A DNA stretch of 64,000 nucleotides, taken from Phanerochaete sordida. Taxonomy: Eukaryota; Basidiomycota; Agaricomycetes; Polyporales; Phanerochaetaceae. This document shows positions 33,195 through 43,976 of this stretch, piece by piece. Position numbers and translations under genes: made by a program. Numbering within the stretch: position 1 is the first letter of the stretch; each line of letters opens with the position of its first letter. Where the stretch lies: the NCBI GenBank assembly GCA_019973155.2, contig BPQB01000003.1, positions 558,001-622,000 on the forward strand, written 5' to 3'. The notes beneath the pieces were generated by a model that saw nothing but the letters and a program-made list of their open reading frames with translations, was not told the origin of the DNA and did not search any database.

Positions 33195-34440
33195 ATGGCC
33201 TTGCAACAGACCCTCGGTCGCCTCGTTAGTACGTGCCACGCTCGTGCATCGTGTCTGCATCCACGGCTAACTTCGTGACGTGAAAAGTCCCCGTCGCGGT
33301 TGCAACCGCCGTGGTTCAAGCTAGCATTTACGATGTTCCTGGAGGCTACCGCGCCGTCATGTTCGACCGTTTCGCGGGTGTGAAAGATGATGTGCGTGAC
33401 AACGCTCTTGTCGCTAGTGTTGTGAACTGATACATCGCATTTGTTACCAGGCAAAGCCCGAGGGTACTCATTTCCTCGTCCCATGGCTGCAGCGGGCTAT
33501 CCTGTATGACTGCAGGATCAAGCCGAGGGTACGTCTTCTGCCATGCATCTCCTGCTTTGAGCTCACGCTGTCGCAGAACATCTCCACCACCACTGGCTCC
33601 AAGGATCTCCAGATGGTCTCTATCACCCTCCGTGTGCTCTCACGCCCGGACGTCAACCACCTCCCAAAAATCTATCAGAGCCTCGGCCTTGACTACGACG
33701 AGCGTGTCCTGCCGTCGATTGGAAATGAAGTCCTGAAGAGCATCGTCGCTCAGTTCGACGCTGCGGAGCTCATCACGCAGCGTGAAGTTGTACGTGACGA
33801 GGGTATGCTCCTGTGTAGCGGAGACTCACGGCAGCGACAGGTCTCGTCGCGGATACGTGAAGACCTGCTCCAGCGCGCCGGCGAGTTCAACATCAAGCTC
33901 GAGGATGTGTCCATCACACACCTTACGTTTGGCAAGGTGCGTGTGTCTGCGCTCAATCACATGGCTCTACTGACGGACGGCTGTGCAGGAATTCACACAA
34001 GTAAGTATGGCATAGCGTGTGCCGGCTGGCTATTTCTGACACTGCTGTGCAGGCCGTTGAAGCGAAGCAGATTGCGCAACAAGGTCTGTCATGGACTGCC
34101 TGAGGACGTGCCCGTGCTGACCGGATATTAGATGCCGAGCGTGCGAAGTTCATCGTCGAAAAGGTGAGTACGGCCGGGGCGAGTTGCTGGCGGCGACTGA
34201 TCCGGTCTGCAGGCTGAGCAAGAGCGTCAAGCGGCGGTCATCCGCGCGGAGGGCGAGGCCGAGGCAGCTACGGTGATATCTCAGGCCCTGAACAAGGCCG
34301 GGGAGGCGTTTGTGACGTTCCGGAAGATCGAGGCGAGCAAAGCGATTGTGCAGTCGCTGGCGAGCAACCCGAACGTGACGTACATCCCGAGCGGGGGCGG
34401 GAACGTGCTGCTGAATGTCCCTACGAGCCGCGGCCAGTAG
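33195..34440 (+). CDS. phb1: Prohibitin 1
   Basis: Subunit of the ring-shaped prohibitin complex of the mitochondrial inner membrane, which scaffolds and protects membrane proteins with Phb2. The protein has 275 aa, standard. Exons are 33195-33228, 33288-33391, 33451-33528, 33577-33789, 33841-33936, 33989-34000, 34053-34083, 34132-34163 and 34213-34440. A short hydrophobic N-terminal segment is followed by the SPFH domain: [48 protein letters not shown] and [15 protein letters not shown] coiled coil ([20 protein letters not shown]) follows, then the [11 protein letters not shown] tail. Exon six has only 12 nt (Glu-Phe-Thr-Gln). The intron 33790-33840 is in frame and stop-free. Confidence 0.97.
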
Positions 34441-34863
34441 TAGCGTAGTCGCCGCTGAGTGTATGCTAGTCCCGTGTGTTCTGCAAAGTTCGCTGCCCCC
34501 AGGGCCGTTGTGGCGCGGAAGACGTTACGTAATCATTGGCGCGCGATAATCTGGCTGCGGAGATCGCCGAGCGAGGTCTGCGTGCGATTCTGACAGAGGC
34601 CGTTTCTTGTGCAGGAACCGTAACGAGTCCGCTGTCTCTCTGACTGTTCTTCTCGTCTCTGTCTCTTTTCCCTCTCTGTTTCTCTCTCTCTCCTCTCTCT
34701 GTCTCTCTCCTCTCTGTCTCATATCCTCTTCCCTCCCATCGGACTTGTTCTGATCTTTTTCCCCGCCTTCTCTGTTGTGAGTCCTTCCCGCCATCGCTCG
34801 TATTCCTCCCCGAAATCTTACCCATCCCCGCAGGCATAACGATTTCGTAGTCTATCTATCATC
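34441..34863. other. Intergenic region with pyrimidine-rich promoter
   Basis: About 420 bp between the prohibitin and Pub1 genes. Its second half holds the CT tract listed separately; nothing else seen. Confidence 0.4.
34631..34740 (+). promoter_or_regulatory. Long CT-rich tract upstream of the Pub1 gene
   Basis: About 110 bp that is overwhelmingly C and T on the coding strand, with runs of CTCTCT and GTCTCT, ending about 120 bp before the ATG. Such tracts often sit next to transcription starts of strongly expressed fungal genes. It is also a simple-sequence repeat. Confidence 0.55.
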
Positions 34864-36306
34864 ATGATGAGTCCATTGTCTGCCGCTGAGGCCCCCGTAC
34901 GTCCCCTGCCTCTTCCGAACCGCTCGGCCGATCTGACCCTGGCTGCTCATTTCCCCCATTCCAGAGGCGGGCCCATCTCTACGTCGGCAACTTGAGTCCT
35001 CGAGTGACCGAGTACATGCTCACGGAGATCTTCGCTGTCGCTGGCCCGGTCCAGCACGTCAAAATCATCCCCGATCGCAACTACCAGCACGGCGGCTTGA
35101 ACTACGGCTTCGTCGAGTACATCGACATGCGTGCGGCCGAGACCGCGCTGCAGACCCTTAACGGCCGCAAGATCTTCGACACCGAGATCCGCGTCAACTG
35201 GGCGTACCAAGGCCAACAAAACAAGGAAGACACAAGCAACCACTACCACGTCTTCGTCGGCGACCTCAGCCCCGAGGTCAACGACGAGGTGCTCGCCAAG
35301 GCGTTCTCCGCCTTCGGCACCCTCTCAGACGCCCGTGTTATGTGGGACATGAACTCTGGCAAGTCTCGTGGCTACGGCTTCCTCGCCTTCCGGGACAAGA
35401 CCGACGCAGAGCAGGCCATTGCGACCATGAACGGCGAATGGCTCGGCTCGCGCGCCATCCGCGTCAACTGGGCCAACCAGAAGACGCAGGGCGCGCCCGC
35501 CCCGACGACCCGCAGCCCCAGCGCCGGCGGCGGTGCTCCCGCTCCGATCAACTTCCAGGGCGGCCCGCTCTCCTACGAGTCCGTCGTGCAGCAGACCCCG
35601 GCGTACAACTCGACCGTCTACGTCGGCAACCTCGTCCCGTACGCGACGCAGGCGGACCTCATCCCGCTCTTCCAGTCCATCGGCTACCTGTCCGAGATCC
35701 GCATGCAGGCCGACCGCGGATTCGCCTTCGTCAAGCTCGACACGCACGAGCACGCCGCCATGGCCATCGTCCAGCTCCAGGGCCAGATGGTCCACGGCCG
35801 CCCGATCAAGTGCAGCTGGGGCAAGGACCGCGCGGACGGCGGCGCCCTGACGACAGGCGGCATGAGCCCGACCCCTGCCGCGGCCCCTTACGGCAACATG
35901 GTACGCCGTCTTTCTCTCCTCGACCATCGAAACCTGTGCTGACCCTCCCCGACAGCCCATGTATGGCATGCCCCAGCCCAACACCTACGGCCAGTACGGC
36001 TTCGGTGCCTACGGCGGAGCGCCTGGCAGTGCCGGCCCTGGCATGCCCAGCCCGGGCGGCGCCGCAGGTGCCATCGGCATGGGCGCTGGTCAGGGTGGTG
36101 CGGGGGACCCCGCCGCCGCTGCTGGCCAAGCAGCTCAGGGGCAGTGGGCCGGAGCTGATCCTAGCACGTACTACTCTAACTACTGGGGTGGTAAGTTCTA
36201 TCTGTTCCCGACGAAAGGGCCTGATCGCTGAACATCGACGGTCGCAGGTTACTACGGACAGCAGCCCGCTGGACAACAAAGCGGTGATGCCCAAGGCACA
36301 GCTTGA
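34864..36306 (+). CDS. pub1: Three-RRM RNA-binding protein, Pub1/TIA-1 type
   Basis: Poly(U)/AU-rich-RNA-binding protein of the Pub1/TIA-1 family, which stabilises mRNAs and joins stress granules. The protein has 420 aa. Exons are 34864-34896, 34965-35900, 35956-36190 and 36248-36306. RRM1: HLYVGNLSPRVTEYMLTEIF and LNYGFVEYID. RRM2: HVFVGDLSPEVNDEVLAKAF and SRGYGFLAFRD. RRM3: TVYVGNLVPYATQADLIPLF and RGFAFVKLDTHE, followed by IKCSWGKDR. The C-terminus is Gly/Ala/Gln/Tyr-rich (QPNTYGQYGFGAYGG, YYGQQPAGQQ), a low-complexity region of the kind that drives granule formation. Codon use is strongly C-ending. A CT-rich tract lies upstream. Confidence 0.95.
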
Positions 36307-36601
36307 ACTATGCTATACTAATGCGAACAATTCTTGTTAGCTGTCGACTGTAGCATCCTCTCCTTAACCCGATGTTTGCTCTACGCTTGTGCCAATATCA
36401 ATCGTCAGTTCCTGTGGTTCTGTAGTTATCTTCTCACGGCATGCCAGGGTGCTCTATATTATTCGAATATCACCTCCGCTTCGCATCAACCATTCCAAGC
36501 GTGCACCAAATTTCGCAAAGCGTCTCAAATGCGGACCCATAAAGAATGAATTAGGTTGATGGACCTCGTCAACAAGCCTACATGCACGCAAACGCCTATG
36601 T

Positions 36602-37846
36602 CTACGCGTCGCCGCCAATGGCATCACCAGAAGCCGAGTCTCCGCCAGTGCCAGCAGTGTCCGTGCCAGCGGCGTTGGTGATATCCGTGCCGTCGTCTGT
36701 CGCATTGATGACATCGCCTCCACGATCGTCACCAGTGGCGCCCGAGTACGCGTTACCGCCGCCGTTGCGGAACGGGGGAGGAGGCGGCGGGGGCGGGGCT
36801 ACGATGTGGATCAGCTGACGAACAACTCTCGTAGATCAGGTCACGTACGCGCACCACCATTGCCACCACCGTTAGCGGGCGGCGGGGGCGGCGGAGCCCC
36901 GTTTCCCGAGCCCGCGCCGCCACCATTGCCGCCTCCGGGGAAGTTGCCACCACCACCGTTGCCGTTATCCCCCCCACCGTTGCCGTTGTCCTGAACCTCT
37001 CCGCAAGGAATGTCTTCGCCGTTGCAGACGTCACCACCGTTGCCGTTGCCCACTGAGCCTGAATAGGCATTACCGCCTGTGCCGTTCGGTCCACCGTGTC
37101 CACCGAGGGCGTCACCAGAGGTGGATGCACCTCCGAGACCAGCAGTGTTGCCAGCAGTGTTGGTGATCTGGCGGCGAGTGACCTGGAACCGCCTGGCGTC
37201 GCCACCGATAGCATCGCCACTCGTGGTGGTGCGCCCGTTGCCGCCGGTGTCTGGAAGAGACATGCATGGTCAGCTGAACATCACGATTCCCAGATAGATG
37301 GCTACTTACTGGAGTTGGTGTTCGTAATGTCATTCGTGCCTTCGTTAGCGACGAAGCCACCATTGGCGTTCCCGGAGTGACCGCTGTACGCGTTACCAGC
37401 GCTGCCGAAGCCATCGCTGTTACCACCGATAGCGTCACCGGTCTGTGCAACACCGGCAAGACCACCAGTGTCTGTGTTATCCAAGATGGTGAGCGCGTGT
37501 GGGAGGTGCATAGGAGAGGCCACTCACTGGAGGCAGCGTTCGTAATCGCTTCGTTCTCATCGCCAGCTTCGTTCAGGTTCGAACCACCGGAAACGTCGCC
37601 GCTCGCACCACTGAAGGCGTCTCCGCCAGCCGTGCGGAAGTCCTCGACGCGACGCTCATGCTTGTGATGGTGAGTGGTGTGCTTGATTTCGCGAGTCGTG
37701 ATGGGGGTGTGGCCAGCAAGACCCTGAGCCGGGGCGGTGATGGCGCCGGCGGCAGGGAGGTTGGGGGAGGCGGGCGCGGCGCTGACCAGAGTTGGGCTGA
37801 CGGCGGCGGCGGCGAAGATACCGAAGGCGATGACGGGGCTGCGCAT
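36602..37846 (-). CDS. Secreted Gly/Asn-rich modular protein, paralogue 1 (GGNAYSG family)
   Basis: Unrecognised secreted protein of 359 aa. Exons are 37846-37528, 37471-37310, 37250-36849 and 36798-36602; all three introns are phase 1. It has a signal peptide (MRSPVIAFGIFAAAAVSPTL) and a His-rich propeptide-like stretch ending KHERR at residues 62-66. Modules built on SGDAxGG, GGNAYSG and GGxVxNxG follow. Dibasic pairs occur at 65-66, 180-181 and 186-187. After the first pair comes VEDFRTAGGDAFSG, the same pattern as in the two paralogues. The third exon also holds a GNGGG-rich run and polyproline on both sides of the last intron. The second exon is exactly 162 nt, as in paralogue 2. A secreted, Kex2-processed cell-surface or peptide-precursor protein is suggested; function unknown. 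Confidence 0.75.
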
Positions 37847-37949
37847 GCTGGCGGGGACTGACGAGTCGAGAATTAAAGAAAGATAGTACTGTACCGTCGA
37901 GGTGGAACGAAGGAGAAAGGTGGGCGAGGGAACAAGGAAACGCACGGGG

Positions 37950-37957
37950 CTTTATAT
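37950..37957 (-). promoter_or_regulatory. TATA box of paralogue 1
   Basis: ATATAAAG on the minus strand, about 104 bp before the ATG and followed by the same GCC as the counterpart at 38241. Confidence 0.55.
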
Positions 37958-38240
37958 GCCAGGACGTGCGATTCACATTCCGCTCTGTCTTCGCGAGCCT
38001 TTGGCTGCCCATCGGGGGGCCGAATGCAGCAGACCTGCCGTTTGCAGCGGTGCCAGAGCCCAAAGCGGCGCGTCCCCGGAGGCGCACGCCTGCGAAGCGT
38101 GCGGGCGCCAGCGCGTCAGCGAAGCACGTCCCAAAGCAGCACGATCTGTACCAAAACAGGCAAGTCTTCTCGTTCTGGACGTCGATGGTCAGCCAACGTC
38201 TCGAGAAGACGCAGCGGACCGCGAATGTCGTTTCCGATGG

Positions 38241-38248
38241 ATATAAAG
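38241..38248 (+). promoter_or_regulatory. TATA box of paralogue 2
   Basis: ATATAAAG about 116 bp before the ATG; mirror counterpart at 37950-37957. Confidence 0.55.
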
Positions 38249-38356
38249 CCTGCTGGGCCCCTCGTACTTTGCCCGCCTCCATCTCTCTTTTCTTCCCTCA
38301 AGACCCCTTGGTACACTACTATCCTTTAATCTTCAAGCCCGCCGCCAACCGCCACC

Positions 38357-39516
38357 ATGCGCAGCCCCGTCATCGCCTTCGGTATCTTCGCCGCCGCCAC
38401 CGTCGTCTCTTCTGCCCCCACCTCTCCCAACATTGGCGGTGGCTCCATGGTCCCTCACCTTCCGGTACCACCCACGGGCGCCCTCCCCGTCCCCGTCCCC
38501 GCCGCGCCCGTCAGACGGGCTGACGACGACGTCGTCCCCGCTCCCGTCGTCGACGAGCATCGTGATGGACACCGCGGCAGCACACACAAGCACCCCAAGC
38601 GCGCTTTGGACTCCGGCACTGCGGGTGGTAACGCGTACTCCGGAGGCGCTAGCACCTCCAGCGGCGGCAGCGTCGTCAACAACGGCGAGGACGGCCCCAA
38701 TGATACCATTACCAACGACACGGCTAGTAAGTCCTCCAACATGTCACGGTGCTCTGGATGTTGATTCCTTCGTTATAGACGCTGCCGGTATCGCCGGTAC
38801 TTCGGAATCTGGTGATGCTGTGGGCGGCCGTGGCCGCTTCCACGGTCCCGGTGGCAACGCATACACCGGCCCTACAGGCAACGCGAACGGAGGAGCGGTT
38901 GTGAACGACGGTGGCGCAATCGCGAACACGGCTGGCTCTAGTGCGTATTCGGTCTTCGCTCTTCTGCTGCTCTGATTAACATGCATTTGCAGACGTCGGC
39001 GGTGAGGGCAACGCTTCTGAGAGCGGGACCGCTATCGGTGGCGACGCGAGGCGCAAGCGTGCTGTCGACGCCCAGACTGCTGGTGGTAATGCCTACACTG
39101 GCTCCTCTGGGAACACCGGCAGCGGTAACATCATCAACGAGGCCGACGACGAGGCCACCATTACGAACGCCGCGGCCAGCAGTGAGTAGCAACGCATCTT
39201 GGTTTGAAATTTCGTCATCTCACTGCGTACACCACAGACACCGGAGAAGTCGCAGGCACTTCCACGACTGGTGACGCCGTAGGTGGCCTCGGTGACGACA
39301 AGGGCCCGGGCGGTAACGCCTACTCTGGCTACGCTGGCCCCACCCGCGGTGGCACCGTCGTGAACGATGGCGGCTCGATCAACAACGCGGGCATGTCCAG
39401 TGAGTGTCCAAATTGCCTCTTATCCATCTGTAGACTCATCGCTCCCTCAAGATGCTGCTGGGGACGGCAACGACTCCGTGAGCGGTGATGCCCTGGGAGG
39501 TGACGCGCGTCGCTGA
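38357..39516 (+). CDS. Secreted Gly/Asn-rich modular protein, paralogue 2 (GGNAYSG family)
   Basis: Secreted protein of 315 aa, not recognised. Exons are 38357-38726, 38779-38940, 38993-39181, 39238-39399 and 39452-39516. All four introns are phase 1 and the internal exons are 162, 189 and 162 nt, each encoding one module that starts at a split Asn codon. Signal peptide: MRSPVIAFGIFAAATVV. A Pro/Val-rich stretch, then a His-rich part ending HKHPKR (residues 77-82), leads to ALDSGTAGGNAYSG. A second site, RRKR at 197-200, leads to AVDAQTAGGNAYTG, and the protein ends GDARR. The modules share SGDAVGG, GPGGNAYxG and GGxVVNDGG. Dibasic sites placed before the same sequence suggest Kex2 processing into repeated peptides or domains. 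The surface or signalling role is unknown. Confidence 0.78.
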
Positions 39517-39940
39517 GTAGTTGACTCATGGTGGTTCGGAGATTATGTACACGCGCTATTCCCAATAATCATTCGTTCAGTTTGGAGGTATACAACCTTG
39601 CGAAAGCGCTGTTTAAAGCCGTGTGAAACTAGTCTCCGCTATGTTGCAGCGAGCCCAGCCAAGTGATGCGCCATAGCCCTAGTCGAATCACTTAGACGAC
39701 TTCTTCAGCCCAGTACTACACTAGACTCACGCAGTCTCTCTAACGAAATGTACAGCAGAGTCTATAGCCGGATCCGAAAGCACGAGAGACATTGCCCCTT
39801 TTCACGAGAGCTGATCGAGCGACACGTATACCAAGGCGATGAAAGAATGTCGAACGAGTGAACAAGCGCGAACTGATGCAGATGTCATTGAGCCGGCGGT
39901 GCCCAACATGATGCGAATGGTATCGTATGTAAAGACGAAA
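39517..39940. other. Convergent intergenic region
   Basis: About 420 bp between the 3' ends of paralogues 2 and 3. No gene or repeat was recognised. Confidence 0.35.
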
Positions 39941-40782
39941 TCACTGAGCCGATGCGTCAGGCGTAGGGTCGTGAGTACCATCCGAGTTTACACCAGCCCC
40001 TTCTGAGTACCCGGCCTCTGCACAGCCAGAACCAGATTCTCCAGCGTCGCCAGCGTTGTCTACCCAGCATGTCAGCCATGCAAAAGGCGGCGAGCACCAA
40101 GCATCACTCACTCGAGTCGACATTCATCATGCCGCCGGACCCGCTGACGTGCCCGCCAGTAGCGGAGCCACTGTCGCCGGACGAGGCGTTGCCTCCAGTC
40201 TTGCCGAGACCGCCGCTCGCGCAGCCAGTCGTGGAGCCGCCACCGCGCCCGCCGTTGTTCGAGTTGACGTTCATGAGGGTGGGCATCCCGCCGTTGTCGC
40301 CGGTGACGACGCTGCCGCCGTCGACGGCGCCCGCGGTACCGGTGTGTGCGTTTCCGCCGGTCGTCTGGCCGTCGTCGAGGCGCTTGGCATGGCTGGGGCG
40401 AACGTCAGTGCGAGGGCGACGCGCGAGAGGGAGCGTACTTACAAGGTACCAAGGACGCTATCATCCTTCTTCCAGAATTCGCGCACGTCCCGGCCGCTGT
40501 TGCAAAGTAAGACGCAGGTAGACGTTGTTGGAGGCTGGCAACATACCCGAGCGTGTAACCCATGACCGTCGCGACCTTGGGCTTCGAGGTCTGCGCGGCA
40601 GGCGGCTCTGCGCGGGCAAAGATGTCGTTGAGGAAGCCGAGGCCGCGTGTAGCGACGGTGTTCGAGCGGCGGTGCTCGAGGGTGGCGGGGATGTTCGAGT
40701 GCACGGGCAACGGGCTGCCAAGCACGGTCGGGCTGAGGGCCGAGACGGCGACGACGGAAAAGACGATGGCGGGGCTGCGCAT
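39941..40782 (-). CDS. Secreted Gly/Asn-rich modular protein, paralogue 3 (divergent)
   Basis: Third member of the cluster, 229 aa. Exons are 40782-40547, 40496-40443, 40392-40112 and 40059-39941. It begins with a related signal peptide (MRSPAIVFSVVAVSALSPTV). Dibasic HRR follows at about residue 38, then a helical, less repetitive part (GLGFLNDIFARAE, GRDVREFWKKDD) not found in the other two. HAKR at residues 98-101 precedes LDDGQTTGGNAHTG, matching the post-dibasic pattern of paralogues 1 and 2. Two GGNA-type modules follow (GKTGGNASSG, ATGGHVSGSGG), now with Cys residues (TGCASGG, SGCAEAG). Only the last intron keeps phase 1. It is probably an older duplicate. Confidence 0.7.
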
Positions 40783-41282
40783 GATTTCGTGTGTTGAAGG
40801 ACTAGAAATGAGCGACAAAGCGAGAGTGGATGAATAGAGGCGTAGGGACGGCGAGACGAGGTAGGCTGTGAGGATAGATGGTCGAGTGAGACAAGGATGG
40901 CGACGAGGGCCGGCCGCCTGCCCGCTCTTTTGAACGGTTCAGATTTCGAAGACGACTCGGAGGCTGGCTGGTCTCCAACACCCGCCACAAATGGACGAGA
41001 ATCGTCCGTTTTCGGACGAGGGTGCTTGCAACGGGCTCGGCATCGCGGCAGCGTCTGAGACTAGGATCCATTCAGATTCTGGGTATGCACGAGGTACTGT
41101 ACGTAGAATAATAATTAGCAACATAGGGAGGACAACAGGAGGTGGCGCAGCCAGTAAAATCCGGTGAGATAGTGAGACAAAGCGTAAGGGGAGCATCGAA
41201 CACGCGAGCCTTGGGTATCTAGGAGTAAGGAGGCAGCATTATGTCGTCTGAAGCGTAGCGTATGCACGTCACTCATCTACTA
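40783..41282. other. Intergenic region, promoter of paralogue 3
   Basis: About 500 bp between the Atg16 stop and the paralogue 3 start, both on the minus strand. Contains a perfect short palindrome at 41003-41018 (listed among findings). No gene seen. Confidence 0.35.
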
Positions 41283-42295
41283 TCAACCATTCGGTGTCTT
41301 GTTCGAGTCCGTCTCCGTGGGAGACAGAGTCCCATTCTTCGTCGTCGCAGACCCCGAGCTTCTCTTCGACTCCCCGTTTCCCGACGCTTGCTTTTCCAGC
41401 GGAGGCGCTTCACTCGTCTCGTCAGTGGAGATTGAGCCTTTCCTGGAATTTAGCATAGCTTGCTTCCGGGATTGCAGCTCCTCGTACAACTCGTTGGCCT
41501 CGTTCATCCTGTTGGCCTCGGCTTGCTTCGCGTCCAGCCACCGCTGAAGTAGTTTCGCGTTGTCCTTGATCAGGGTCTGGTTGCGCTCTTCAATCTGGCC
41601 CAGCTCTAGCTGGAGCGTATTGATCTCGTCGTGCAGGATCTACGGCACGGTGTAAATATTCCCACAGCCTGTTGGCTAGGACAGACACGGACCTGAGCAG
41701 TGCGATCTTTCTCCGACATGAGCTCGTTATGCTGGTCGACCTTCCGACGCAACACCGCAATCTCCTCCCTGCACTTCCGCAGGTTCTCCGACTCTATTCG
41801 CGACATCTCTTCCTTCTCCCTGAGAGTCTCTGTCATCGCGAGCAGCCGCTGCGCGTTCTGCCCTTGTGTCTTGTACACGGTGGCTAGTTCGTCGCGTAGC
41901 GATGATATCTGTGACTCCAGGGATGTGATGTATGCGGCCCTTACAGGGTTGCTGCTGTGGACTATGAGACAGTGACCCGCGCTTCGATTGGGCTACGCAC
42001 TCTTCTGCAGTTCCTGGGACGAAGACAGTCGAGCTACTTGGGTTCGCTCGGACAGTCCCCATTGCCCTGAGTAGCGATGCATTGCGTTCCTTCAGCAGCT
42101 TCGTCTGTTGTGCCAATCTGCGATCTTTTCAGCGTCCAGCAAACGGTATCAGGATAGTGCATAGCCAGAGTGCGGAGACATCACGCTAAAGAGCATGGAC
42201 GTACATTGCTCGATGATGGGAGAGTAGGCGGACTCCCTGGCGTTGCGCTCGACGAGCCTGATGCGGAGGGTCTCCTGCCACGACGGTTCACCCAT
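41283..42295 (-). CDS. atg16: Autophagy protein Atg16
   Basis: Coiled-coil partner of the Atg12-Atg5 conjugate that directs Atg8 lipidation to the growing autophagosome membrane. The protein has 277 aa without WD40 repeats, as in fungi. Exons are 42295-42205, 42124-42001, 41954-41693 and 41639-41283. The N-terminal Atg5-binding helix (WQETLRIRLVERNARES) is followed by a long coiled coil (ITSLESQISSLRDELATVY, LRKCREEIAVLRRKVDQHNE) and the diagnostic end of the Atg16 domain, NAKLLQRWLDAKQAEANRMN. The C-terminal 60 residues are Ser/Thr-rich and disordered. The gene is head to head with Ypt7, whose product acts later in autophagy; the start codons are about 260 bp apart. Confidence 0.9.
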
Positions 42296-43505
<1,210 letters not shown>

Positions 43506-43976
43506 GTACTCCCATCCCTGGACACACAACTGAACACTGCCGTCCGTTACCCATTCATTATCCTACAACCCACCGTTGGCACATCTTCACGTTCCTCATG
43601 GCAAGCTCTGTTTAAGCTACTGTCGATATCCGCGTTCGTTTTGTTGTCTGCGCGCACTCTGTACTACTGTATTTTTCCCTTGATTTTTATGGAAGGAGTG
43701 CCCTACATCGTTTCCTTAGAAGTGGATCTGCGTGCACGTCGAGTCAAACGCGATGTGGTGGGGAGGGGTGATGTACCCGCCAGTCTCCGCGGCGGGCGGG
43801 CCTCGCGCTTGATCCGGGGCTCTCTGGGCTTGAGCCTCACAGCACCGGCGCAACCACTCCCAATACCTTATAGCTCTGCGTACTATGGACGTATTTCGCT
43901 AACGGACCATCACCTAGACTCTAACTGCACTCTACCCATATTCTAATCGCATCTTTCTCTCGCCCCTCACCCCGCA
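43506..43976. other. Intergenic region, tandem genes
   Basis: About 470 bp of 3' UTR of ypt7 followed by the promoter of the oxysterol-binding protein gene. Nothing else recognised. Confidence 0.35.

Larger units (their letters stand above)
37948..38250. repeat. Inverted promoter duplication (two arms)
   Basis: Left arm 37948-38015 read on the minus strand and right arm 38184-38250 read on the plus strand share CGATGG-CAGCCAA, then CTCG-GAAGAC-AGCGGA, a GAAT spacer and ATATAAAGCC. The divergence is clear but the order of blocks is the same. The roughly 170 bp between the arms is not alike. Confidence 0.6.
37847..38356. other. Divergent promoter region containing an inverted duplication
   Basis: About 510 bp between paralogues 1 and 2. 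The two halves are mirror images in part: each has an ATATAAAG box and, further out, a related block (arms about 37948-38015 and 38184-38250). Near each start codon there is also a shared TACA-TACTATC-TTTAAT segment. The genes were therefore duplicated together with their core promoters. Confidence 0.7.

Noticed and set aside
34680..34720. CT repeats as a possible CRISPR-like or satellite array
   Set aside because: No spacer/repeat periodicity; it is a simple pyrimidine tract in a eukaryotic promoter.
35325..35984. A 219-codon minus-strand frame opposite the Pub1 gene
   Set aside because: Antisense shadow of a highly biased exon, without recognisable content.
39400..39433. A 34-bp intron in modular paralogue 2
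   Set aside because: Too short; using the later acceptor at 39451 gives a 52-bp intron and an exon that starts like the other modules (Asn-Ala-Ala-Gly).
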